Shown: positions 19,087-27,900 of the stretch, piece by piece
How the letters are laid out: the number at the start of each line of letters is the position of its first letter
Numbering within the stretch: the first letter of the stretch is position 1
Source: an uncultured Collinsella sp.
GTDB taxonomy: Bacteria > Actinomycetota > Coriobacteriia > Coriobacteriales > Coriobacteriaceae
Direction of reading: 5' to 3'
DNA length: 41,512 nt
NCBI GenBank assembly: GCA_958415625.1
Contig: CATYZI010000020.1
Location: forward strand, 1 to 41,512
The notes under the pieces: model-generated
What the model was told of the DNA's origin: nothing
The model's database searches: none
The model's input: only the letters and a program-made list of their open reading frames with translations
Program-made: the position numbers and the translations under genes

Positions 19087-19923
19087 TTAGGCCTGCTTGT
19101 TGGCGTAGATAAACCAGTAGCCCAGCGCCACGATCAGGGCGCCACCCACGATATTGCCCAGCGTGGCAACGGAAAGGTTGAGCGCCAGCCCGGCGGCGTT
19201 AAGGGCATCGGCGCCGGCGATATCGGCTCCATAGCCGCAGGAGTGCATCAAAATGCCCATGGGCAAAAAGTACATGTTGGCAACGCAGTGCTCAAAACCG
19301 CAGGCCACAAAGGCGGCAATGGGCAGCAAAATACCCACGACCTTATCGACCACGGTCTTGCCGGCGGTACCGATCCACACGGCCAAGCACACAAAGATGT
19401 TGCACAGAATGCCACGGAAGAAGATGGTGACGGCATCGATCGTGACCTTACCGGCGGCGACGCTCACCATGGCGTTGGCGACGGCCTCGCCGTTGAGCTT
19501 GTAAATGGCCGCCATGTAAACCAAAAAGACGACCAACAGGGCACCGGCAAAGTTGCCGATCCACACAATTGCCCAAGCCTTGAGCATCTGGACGAGCGTG
19601 ATCTTTTTGCTCTTAAGCGCGCAGACCATAAGCGAGTTGCCGGTAAACAGTTCCGCGCCGCAAATGAGCACGAGCACCAGTCCCAGGCAAAAAGCAAGAC
19701 CGCCCACGAAGCGCTGGGCGCCCCAGCCAAGCGTGGGATCGCTCAGAAAGACCGTAAAGAACAGGCCGCCGAAGGCGATGAACGCACCAGCGAACATAGC
19801 GAGCAAAAAGGCCTTAGAGACCGGCAGGTTAGCCTTGGTAACGCCGGCGGCCTCAGTCTTGGCCTCGATCGCGGCGGGCGCCAGGCAATCGGAGGTGGGA
19901 TATTCTGCCTTACTCTGTGCCAT
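19087..19923 (-). CDS. Formate/nitrite transporter (FNT) family channel
   Basis: This 278-residue integral membrane protein belongs to the FocA/FdhC/NirC family of pentameric anion channels. Six transmembrane segments are visible between residues about 40 and 270. The family signature around the pore histidine is VACGFEHCVANMYFLP, and the first half carries CGAELFTGNSLM. Formate is the likely substrate given the adjacent selenocysteine genes (formate dehydrogenase H-type enzymes are often selenoproteins), but nitrite or hydrosulfide cannot be excluded. I use the ATG at 19923 (MAQSKAEY); an ATG at 19941 adds six residues and neither has a strong ribosome binding site. Its promoter appears to run into the tRNA-derived repeat upstream. 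Confidence 0.88.
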   Translation of the reverse strand: MAQSKAEYPTSDCLAPAAIEAKTEAAGVTKANLPVSKAFLLAMFAGAFIAFGGLFFTVFLSDPTLGWGAQRFVGGLAFCLGLVLVLICGAELFTGNSLMVCALKSKKITLVQMLKAWAIVWIGNFAGALLVVFLVYMAAIYKLNGEAVANAMVSVAAGKVTIDAVTIFFRGILCNIFVCLAVWIGTAGKTVVDKVVGILLPIAAFVACGFEHCVANMYFLPMGILMHSCGYGADIAGADALNAAGLALNLSVATLGNIVGGALIVALGYWFIYANKQA

Positions 19924-20032
19924 GGCAATCACTACTTTCATACGATTTGGGACAAACGCTCCTGGTTCATTTGCCCCGCGAGGTCGGACGGTATAAAAAT
20001 AAACGCGAGCCAAATTAGCATATTGGCCTGCG

Positions 20033-20061
20033 ATTATATAGCTTGGAGCGGGCGACGGAAA
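20033..20061 (-). promoter_or_regulatory. Candidate promoter of the formate channel gene
   Basis: A perfect TATAAT (plus-strand 20033-20038) is preceded at 17 bases by TTTCCG (20056-20061). The -35 half overlaps the left arm of the tRNA-Gly-derived repeat. The leader to the start codon would be about 100 bases. Confidence 0.45.
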
Positions 20062-20188
20062 GTCCAAGGATTTGCTTCGCAAATCCTTGTTTCGCTGCGG
20101 GCCTTCGGCCCTTGCGTGCTGCGCTGGAAAATGCTCACGCATTTTCTCAGCTCTGCACCCTGACGGGTTCGATTCCCGTCGCCCGGCG
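20044..20188. repeat. tRNA-Gly-derived nested inverted repeat with three internal hairpins
   Basis: The left end (20044-20058) is an exact 15-base copy of the 3' end of the nearby tRNA-Gly, including CCA. The right end (20165-20185) is an exact 21-base inverted copy of the T-arm and acceptor of the same tRNA (20252-20272). The two ends pair through CGGGCGACGG/CCGTCGCCCG. Between them are three hairpins in series: AAGGATTTG/CAAATCCTT with a CTTCG loop, GGGCC/GGCCC with a TTC loop, and GAAAATGC/GCATTTTC with a TCAC loop. The whole could fold into a cloverleaf-like structure. It fills most of the 323-base gap between the formate channel and tRNA-Gly. Confidence 0.8.
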
Positions 20189-20195
20189 CGTAAAC

Positions 20196-20230
20196 GAAAA
20201 CAGCTCTGATTCCCAAAGGAAACCAAAGCC
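20196..20230 (-). terminator. Terminator of the tRNA-Pro/tRNA-Gly operon
   Basis: On the minus strand a 13-bp stem allowing G-T pairs (20218-20230 with 20202-20214) with a 3-base loop is followed by GTTTT, 17 bases past the tRNA-Gly 3' end. Confidence 0.65.
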
Positions 20231-20246
20231 GTTAAAACAATTCTTA

Positions 20247-20320
20247 TGGAGCGGGCGACGGGAATCGAACCCGCGTCATCAGCTTGGAAGGCTGGGGTTC
20301 TACCATTGAACTACGCCCGC
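20247..20320 (-). tRNA. tRNA-Gly (anticodon UCC)
   Basis: A 74-base gene with encoded CCA. The acceptor stem is GCGGGCG/CGCCCGC with discriminator T. The anticodon loop CTTCCAA gives anticodon TCC. The D-arm has TAGTTCAATGGTAGAA and the T-arm GGGTTCGATTCCC. It follows tRNA-Pro by six bases. Its 3' end has been copied, in both orientations, into the repeat at 20044-20188. Confidence 0.97.
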
Positions 20321-20326
20321 AAGATA

Positions 20327-20403
20327 TGGTCGGGACGACAGGATTTGAACCTGCGACATCCTGCTCCCAAAGCAGGCGCGCTACCAAACTGCGCCACGTC
20401 CCG
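20327..20403 (-). tRNA. tRNA-Pro (anticodon UGG)
   Basis: A 77-base gene with encoded CCA. The acceptor stem CGGGACG/CGTCCCG begins with C, as usual for tRNA-Pro, with discriminator A. The anticodon arm CCTGC-TTTGGGA-GCAGG gives anticodon TGG. It is the first gene of a two-tRNA operon with tRNA-Gly. Confidence 0.97.
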
Positions 20404-20454
20404 AAGGTGTTGAGCAGCTAAGGTCTAAACCTTGCGTGTCCCAAAGCGAAGGAA

Positions 20455-20483
20455 ATTATAGGGGAGACTCCCCGCCTGTGCAA
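20455..20483 (-). promoter_or_regulatory. Strong sigma-70 promoter of the tRNA-Pro/tRNA-Gly operon
   Basis: On the minus strand TTGCAC (20478-20483) and a perfect TATAAT (20455-20460) are spaced by exactly 17 bases. The spacer contains the palindrome GGGGAGTCTCCCC. The tRNA begins about 50 bases further on, after a short AAGGT/ACCTT leader hairpin. The palindrome also lies just past the brnQ stop and may double as its terminator. Confidence 0.8.
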
Positions 20484-20494
20484 GCGACGATACC

Positions 20495-21853
20495 CTAGCT
20501 CCTCGAATGTGCGACAAACCGGCTGTGGAGCAGGCCGATCGCAAACGCCACCATGGCAACCGGCGCCCACGCGGCTCCAATGTCTGCCAGCGGCAGTGCA
20601 TCAAACGGCAGCCACGCGCCAGCAAAGAACGCATCACGAACCGAGGTGATCACGCTCTGGACAGCGACAACGCCGCCGACCCAGACCCACACCTGCGGAT
20701 GCGCGTCGCAAAAACCGTGTACCAGACCCATAAGCACCAGCACGATGGCGACGGGGTACAGGGCGTTGAGCATGGGCACCGAGAACATGAGGATCACGTC
20801 GAGACCCACGTTGGAGAGCACGCACGAAAACGTCGCGAACACAAAGGCGAGAACCGCAAAGGGACGGCGCATGGCCTCCTCGGAAGCCTCCGCTCCCCCT
20901 TTAACCACATATGTCTCGCAGAAGTAACGCGAGCAGCAGCTGATAAGGCCGATGCACACGTTCATGCAGGCGAGGAAAAAGATCGCAAAGACCACGACCG
21001 TGCCGGCAAGACCAAAGTGCATGGAGGCGGAACGGGCGAGGATGGCGGCACCGTTGGTGGCATCGGGCATCACGGTGCCGAGCTGCGCGCCGGCAAGTGC
21101 TAGGCCGCAGTAGATGATGGCCATGAGCACACCGGCGATCACGCCGGAGCGCGAAATCTCGAAGGCAACGCGCTTGTCATCGGTAACCCCCAGCTCGTGG
21201 ATAGTCTCGGCGATGATGATGCCAAAGGCGAGCGACGCGAGCAGGTCCATGGTCTGATAGCCGGTCAAAAAGCCCTGCACGGCAGCACCGGCATTATAGG
21301 GAGCCTGCGGCGCGGCAGCGGGACCCAGCGGCGAGACCACGGCGGCACCCACGACCAACACGATAAGGGCAATGAGTGCGGGGCCCGTAATGCGGCCGAG
21401 CACGCGTGTGATGACGCCCGGGCGCAGCGTGAGCGCAAACGCGACGACGAAGAAGCCGACGGCAAACACCAGGCGCGCCGCGCCGAGCGAGACGCCCTCG
21501 GGCAACAGCGGCACCAGCATCTCGAAGGCCGTGGAACTCGTACGCGGAATGGCCAGACACGGGCCAATGGCCAGATACACCGCCGCGACAAAGAACTCGC
21601 CAAACTTGGGGTGCACGCGGCCAGCAAGCTCGCGCGCCGTTCCGGCAAGCGCCACGGCGATAAAGCCCATGACGGGCAGGCCGATGGCGGCAATCAGAAA
21701 GCCGAACATGGCGACCGGCGTGGCGGAACCTGCCTGCAGCGCCAGCAGCGGCGGAATAATGAGGTTGCCAGCGCCAAAGAGCATCGAGAACAGAGCGATG
21801 CCGACGGTGACGACATGGTCGGAGCGCAGACCGCGCGGAGCGGATGAAGCCAT
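20495..21853 (-). CDS. brnQ: Branched-chain amino acid transport system II carrier protein
   Basis: This 452-residue cation-coupled importer of leucine, isoleucine and valine belongs to the LIVCS family and has about 12 transmembrane segments. The N-terminal LFSMLFGAGNLIIPPLLAL and GPCLAIPRTSSTAFEM are characteristic of BrnQ. Length is typical. AAAGGTGG lies a few bases before the ATG at 21853. It appears monocistronic: the adhesin terminator lies upstream and a GGGGAGTCTCCCC hairpin immediately follows the stop. Confidence 0.95.
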   Translation of the reverse strand: MASSAPRGLRSDHVVTVGIALFSMLFGAGNLIIPPLLALQAGSATPVAMFGFLIAAIGLPVMGFIAVALAGTARELAGRVHPKFGEFFVAAVYLAIGPCLAIPRTSSTAFEMLVPLLPEGVSLGAARLVFAVGFFVVAFALTLRPGVITRVLGRITGPALIALIVLVVGAAVVSPLGPAAAPQAPYNAGAAVQGFLTGYQTMDLLASLAFGIIIAETIHELGVTDDKRVAFEISRSGVIAGVLMAIIYCGLALAGAQLGTVMPDATNGAAILARSASMHFGLAGTVVVFAIFFLACMNVCIGLISCCSRYFCETYVVKGGAEASEEAMRRPFAVLAFVFATFSCVLSNVGLDVILMFSVPMLNALYPVAIVLVLMGLVHGFCDAHPQVWVWVGGVVAVQSVITSVRDAFFAGAWLPFDALPLADIGAAWAPVAMVAFAIGLLHSRFVAHSRS

Positions 21854-21876
21854 GGGACCACCTTTCGAGTCAAAAC

Positions 21877-21906
21877 AAAAACGGGACGGGCAAAAGACCC
21901 GTCCCG
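21877..21906 (-). terminator. Terminator of the adhesin locus
   Basis: A perfect 9-bp stem (CGGGACGGG at 21882-21890 with 21898-21906) with a 7-base loop is followed by five T residues on the minus strand, 65 bases past the adhesin stop codon. Confidence 0.88.
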
Positions 21907-21920
21907 CAAGTATATACGCT

Positions 21921-21951
21921 TTAGCAGACTAAATCGCGCAAAGCTTCAATC
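21921..21951 (-). pseudogene. Remnant of a desulfurase 3' end (left copy of 22-bp direct repeat)
   Basis: Bases 21930-21951 match 34738-34759, the last codons of the cysteine desulfurase gene, at 21 of 22 positions in the same orientation. Read in the same frame the remnant encodes IEALRDLVC followed by a TAA stop at 21921-21923, compared with IDALRDLSSD in the intact gene. The two copies bracket the whole adhesin locus. Confidence 0.65.
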
Positions 21952-21971
21952 TAGCCGCCCCTTTTGAGCCG

Positions 21972-24900
21972 TTACGCGTCCGAGCGACGGCGACGCAGCA
22001 GTTCGAGTCCCAGCGCGACAAGCGCAACGGCGCCTGCAGCGACGGCGACGGCCAATGGCGCACGATCGCCCGTGTCGGCGAGCTGCTGAGCGCTCGACTT
22101 GGAAGATTCCTTCTTGCCGGAGTTTTCCGCGCCCGATGCCTTTGCCTTATCAGCTGCGGAGTCATCCGAACTACCGGGTTTTGTCGGATCCTTTGAATCC
22201 GGCTGGTCGGAATCGGGCGTCCCGGGTTTATCCGGGTCCGGGTTGCCGGGCTCCGGCTTATCCGGCTGGTCCGGATCGGGTCCATCGGGTTTATCCGGAT
22301 CGGGAACCACCGGGTCCGGGTTGACAGGCTCCTGCTTCTTCTTCACCGTCAGCGTACCGGGCTCAACCGTGACATCGAAGTTCGGGTCGGTGACCGTCGC
22401 CTCGATCTGGTACTCGCCCGCCGGGGAACTCTCATCGGCGACGCAGGAGTACTCGACCTTCACGCCCGAGGTATCGGCCGAGCTCTTTAGGCTCGAGGTA
22501 AAGGCGGGATTCATCTCTCCCTCGAAGCGTTCAACATCGTCGACTTTTACCTTAAGCTTCGCCGGCGCAATCCTGAACTTGCGCGAGGCGGCGCCGATAT
22601 ACCCGTTGCTTCGCAGCGTGGCAACGGCGCGATACGTGCCGGCATCGGTCGGGGCCTCACTCGACGAATAGTGCGTGCCGCCCGTCCCGTAATACCTGAC
22701 CTTCAGGTCACCTTCGCAGGCCTTGGGAACCCCCGTGACCTCGGGCGCCTGGGCGTCACCGCTATAGACGAAGTTGCCGCCCTCAAATGCAAGCTTGACC
22801 CGCTTCGCCTGAACGACCAGAACAAAGTGCGCGGTCCCGGTCTCACCCCGAGCGTCCTTGCACGTGATGTCAAAGGTAGACACTCCGGCCTTGGACGGGA
22901 CGCCCGAGAGCGTCAGACCGCCCGCCGTGCGGGTGAGCTTAAACCCGTCGGGGAGCTTAGCTTCGTCCCACGTGTACTCATACGGAGCTTCGCCACCCGC
23001 GGCACCCGCAATCGTCGCGCGATACGTGCTACGCGCACGTGCAACCGGTAGCAGACCGCCGTTGAACACGAGGGCATCCCGGGGCACAACGGAAACGACA
23101 GCGCGATCGCTGTCCGCCTGCATCTCGGTACCAAGGTAGCGCTGAGTGACACGGCAGAAATACTCGCCGGCGCAATCGTCATCAAGGCCCTCGATGAGGA
23201 GCGTCTCCCCTGTCTCGCCCTCGAGCATCACGGCCTCGCCGCCCACCATGTGGAACCACTGATAGGAAAGTCCGACATCGGCGGCGGAACCCGTGGACGA
23301 AGATGCGTGGTCGGCAACGCTCTTCCCCGCCTCGGCAGCAACCGAGAGCACAACAGCATCGCCCTCGTGGGCACTCGCGTCCTGTGGCTGCGCAATCACC
23401 TTCGGAGCGTCCGCTTTCGCGAACTCGAACGTAATCTCGTGCGACGCGGTGACGCCACTCAGCGTGACCTCGTACGCTCCGCCCTCATAGCCGGAAATAT
23501 CGAGATCGATGGCCTTGTCCGAGCCGGCTTCCGTGACCGTCACCCGCTCGAGGTAGCAGCCCTCGTCAGGAGTCGCCGAGAGCGCCACGTCGCCGCCCGC
23601 ATCAACGGTGACGGAAGCGTTGTCGACCGAACCGTTGACCGCCTTTGCCGTCACCTCAAAGCGCTCGGGCTTGTCCGGGTTATCGGGCTCGGGGTTATCA
23701 GGGTCGGGATTATCGGGATCCGGCTTGGGGCCCGGATCAGGATTATCAGGTTCAGGGTTAGGATCCGGGTCGGGGTTGGGACCAGGATCAGGCTGATCGG
23801 GATCCGGGTTGTCCGGATCAGGATTGTCCGGGTCCGGAACCACCGGGTCTGGATCGACGGGCTCCTGCTTCTTTTTCACCGTCAGCGTTCCGGGCACGAC
23901 CTCGACATCGAAATTCGGATCGGTGACCGTCGCGCCGATCTGGTACTTGCCAGCAGGAGAGCTCTCATCGGCATTGCAGGAGTACTCGACCTTCACACCC
24001 GAAGTGTCAACCGCACTCTCCAGGCTCGAGGTAAACGCCGGGTTCGCCTCTCCCTCGAAGCGCTCGGCGTCGTCAACCTTCACCTTGAGCTTTGCCGGAG
24101 CGATCTCGAACTGGCAGGCAGCGGCACCGATGTAACCGTGGCTGCGCAGCGTGGCGACAGCGCGGTATGTGCCGGCATCGGTCGGGGCATCCGTCGAGAA
24201 ATATTGCGTACTTCCGCATCCGTAGTACCAGACCTTAAGGTCGCCCTTACAGACCTTGGGAGCACCGGAAACTTCGGGCGCCTGCGACGCGCCATTAAAG
24301 GTAAAGTCGCCATCCGTAAACGTAAGCTTTACGCGCTTTGCCTGGACAACGAGCGCAAAGCGGGCGGTCGTGGCCTCGCCACGGGCATCCGTGCACGTGA
24401 TATCAAAGGCGGAAACGCCCGTCTTGGACGGAACACCAGAGAGCGTCAGACCGCCCGAAGTACGGGAGAGCTTGAGCCCGTCGGGGAGCTTCGTCTCATC
24501 CCATGCGTACTCGTACGGAGCCCTGCCGCCCGCGGCCCCGGCAATCGTGGCGATGTACGTGCCGTGCGCACTCGCTGCCGGTAGCAGGTCGCCGTTGAAC
24601 ACAAGGGTGTCCCAGGCAACAACGGAGACGGAAGCACAATCACTGTCCGTCTGCTTCTCAGTGCCAAGGTAGCGTTGAGTGATGCGGCAGAAATACTCGC
24701 CAGCCTGCTCGTCATCGAGGTCCGCGAGCGAGAGCGTCTCCCCCGTCTCGCCATCGAGCGCCACGGCCTTGCCATTCACCATGCGGAACCACTGGCAGGA
24801 GAGCTCAACCTCGGCAGCGCAACCCGTGGACGAGGCCACGTGATCGGCGACGTTCTTGCCCGCCTCGGCCGCGACCGAGAGCGCGACGGTATCGCCCTCG

Positions 24901-27900
24901 TGAGCGCTCACGTTCTGCGGCTGGGCAATCACACTCGGAGCGTCCGCCTTCGCAAACTCGAACGTGACCTCCTGCGATGCAGTGACAAAGCTCAGCGTGA
25001 CCTTGTACGCCCCGCCCTTGTAATCAGAAATGTCGAGGTCAACGGTCGCATCTGAGCCGGCCTGCGCGACCGTCACGCGCTCGAGGTAGCAGCCCTCGTC
25101 GGGCGTCGCCAGGAGGATCGCGTCCCCGCCCTCAACAACCGAAACCGAAGCATTGTCGACCGAACCGTTGACTGCCTTCGCCGTCACCTTGTAGTGCTCG
25201 GGCTTCTTCTTGACCGTCAGCGTGCCGGGGTCGACCGCGACATCAAAGTTCGGATCGGCAACCGCCGCGTCGATCCGGTACTCACCCGCCGGCGATTTCT
25301 TATTCGCCGAGCAGAAGTACGTAACCTTAACGTCCGAGGTGTCGCAACGGCTCACCAAGCTGGAGGTAAACTCGGGATTTTCCTGGCCCTCAAAGCGCTC
25401 GGCATCGTCGACCTTCACCAGCAACTGGGCAGGTGCAACGGAAACCGTCAACTCGACGTCCTCGGCGGCAAGATAGTTTCGAGACGCCTTGGCATGGGCG
25501 ACAACACGTGCCGTACCGGCAGCCTTCACCGTCGCGCAACGTCCCTTAATCGAAACCGGGCTCGCATCGCCATCGGAATCGACCAGCTCAAAAGTCACGG
25601 GAGTCTGGGCAACGTTGTTAAACACAATGGGGTCTCCACCATACACGCCCGAATAGCTTGTCGTTCCCGTAATGACCTGGCTCGCCTTTGTAATCGAGAA
25701 CTCGGCGGACTCTTTACCCTGATAGTTGGAGTCAGTCACCTTAACCGTGACGCGGTAGTTACCGCTGTCGCACGGCTCCAGCGCCGTCGGACCATAGGAC
25801 GTTCCATCTATACCGCAATAGGCAACGGAATAGCCAGACGCATCAAGGCCGGCAACCGCAACCGCCGCACCGTGTCGTGCGCCATCGTATGTCACATCGG
25901 ACGTCTCGATCGAAATATCGACCGGGGCCTTCTCGATCGTGAAGTCACAGGAGGCATTACCGACATATCCCTTGGCGTCGAGCGTCACCACCGCACGATA
26001 CGTGCCGGCATCCACCGGCGCCTGATCCGACGAGTAATGTGTGTCGCCCGTGCCAACATAGGTCAGTTTGACATCGTCCTCGCAACCCTCGGGCACGCCC
26101 GAAAGCTCCGGGGCCTGCGCCGTCGCGTTGTAGGTAAAGGTCTGGCCCTCAAATGTAAGCGGGGCTTCCTTCGCCTTCACGAGCAGCGCGAAGTGTGCAT
26201 CGCACTTGTCGCCCAGGCCATCGGTGCACGAAATCTTAAAGCGACAAACACCCGTAGCCGCAGGCACGCCCGAGAGCACCAAGGCGCCCGATCCGTCATC
26301 TGCCAGCGTCAGCTGCATGCCCTCAGGAACCTCAGCATCATCCAAGTTGTACGCATACGGTGCCTTGCCGCCCGTAGCGCCCGCAATCACGACGCGGGAC
26401 TCATCGTGAGCGGTCGCCACCGGCAGCACGCGCCCGTTAAACACAAGTGCTTCTCGCGGCACGATGGATACCTTCGCATGTTCGGTATCCGTCTTTGTCA
26501 CCGTGCCCAGGTAGTTCTGCGTAATGCGACAGAAGTACTCGCCTTCGCCGTCGCTGTCAAGCTGGGTGAACGAAAGCGTCTCCCCCGTCTCGCCCTTCAG
26601 CGCCACCGCCTTGCCGCCATCGTCAGACACGCGATACCACTGGTAGCCCAGCTTGACGTCTGCAGCGGATCCAGAAGACATGGCCGCATGGACGCGAACG
26701 TTGCGCCCCGCCTCGGCGGCAACCGAAAGTTCAACCGGATCGCCCTCGTAAGCACTCGCATCCTGCGGCTGAGCGAGCACCTCCGGAGTCGCAGCCTTTG
26801 CGAATTCAAACGTGACCTGCTGCGGAGCACTCACGCCACTCAGCGTGACCTCATACGCCCCACCCTTATAGTCAGAAATATCAAGGTCATAGGCATTGCC
26901 GGCCGAACCATCCTCGCCAGCCTCTACGGCAACGGTCACGCGCGTCAGGTAGCAGCCCTCATCGGGCGCCGCCGAAAGCGTCACCTTGCCATCCGTGGCG
27001 ACCAAAGCAGACTCCGGATCAACCGATCCGTTGACCGCTCGGGCCGTCACCTTGTACTTAGGCGCCTCCGCAAAGCGCGCCTCGACAGTCATGTTGTCCT
27101 CGGGGACAAACGTCCAGGTAGCATCCGTGCTCAGCGGCTCATCGCCCAGCGACCCGTCGTCGTTGCGTGCATACCACCCATCGAACACATAGCCCGCATC
27201 GGGAACGGCAGTCAGGGTCGTGGACTCACCGTTCTCGACTTCGTTGGTCACGGCATAGCCCAGAGATTCATCCTCGGAGGAACCCTCGACGTGTCCTCCC
27301 TGACGCGAATCCACCGCCGTAACCGTCATCGACGCCCGCTCATAAACGGCCGTAAAAGTACGGTTGCCAAACACAACGCGGTTGATCACCGGTGTGGCAC
27401 CCACAGGCATGCCGTTCTCGTCGACCCAGTATTTAAACTTCCAACCCTTGTGCGGCACGGTAAACATAATCGCCGCGGAGTGGTAGGAGCCGCCGGTACC
27501 AAGCGCAACCATGCTAAAGCCCGCGTCCTTGGGATACGTAGCGACCTGAACATCGCAGCCCGTCTCATAGAACACGGCCGTAAGCTGCCTATTCTCCTTT
27601 GCGGTACCGATATAGAACGCGCTGTAGCTCACCGTGACACCCGCATCGTCGACCCAATGCGAGAAGTGGTACTTCTTCCACGGGATCGCGATCGCCATAA
27701 ACATGTCGCCCCTGTCGTATGACCTGCTACCGGCAGGAATGCCGTCGACCAGAAGGGCCGTACCGCGGAAGATGGACGAGCCGGTGACGGTAATGGTCAC
27801 CTGTCCATCGGATTCGAACTGCGCGTAGTACGTTATGTCTTGCGTGACTGTCACATCGAGAGTCGTCGCAGTCTCGACAATCGAGGTGCCCTCCTTATCG

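Noticed and set aside
20161..20188. A second, plus-strand tRNA ending at the T-arm-like sequence.
   Set aside because: No D-arm or anticodon arm fits upstream and the 7-bp acceptor has a mismatch at the first pair; it is better described as a tRNA-Gly-derived repeat end.
23668..23870. A CRISPR array or short tandem DNA repeat.
   Set aside because: The repeats are irregular 6-12 base units in frame, encoding Asp-Pro-Asn linkers of the adhesin; there are no spacers of equal length.
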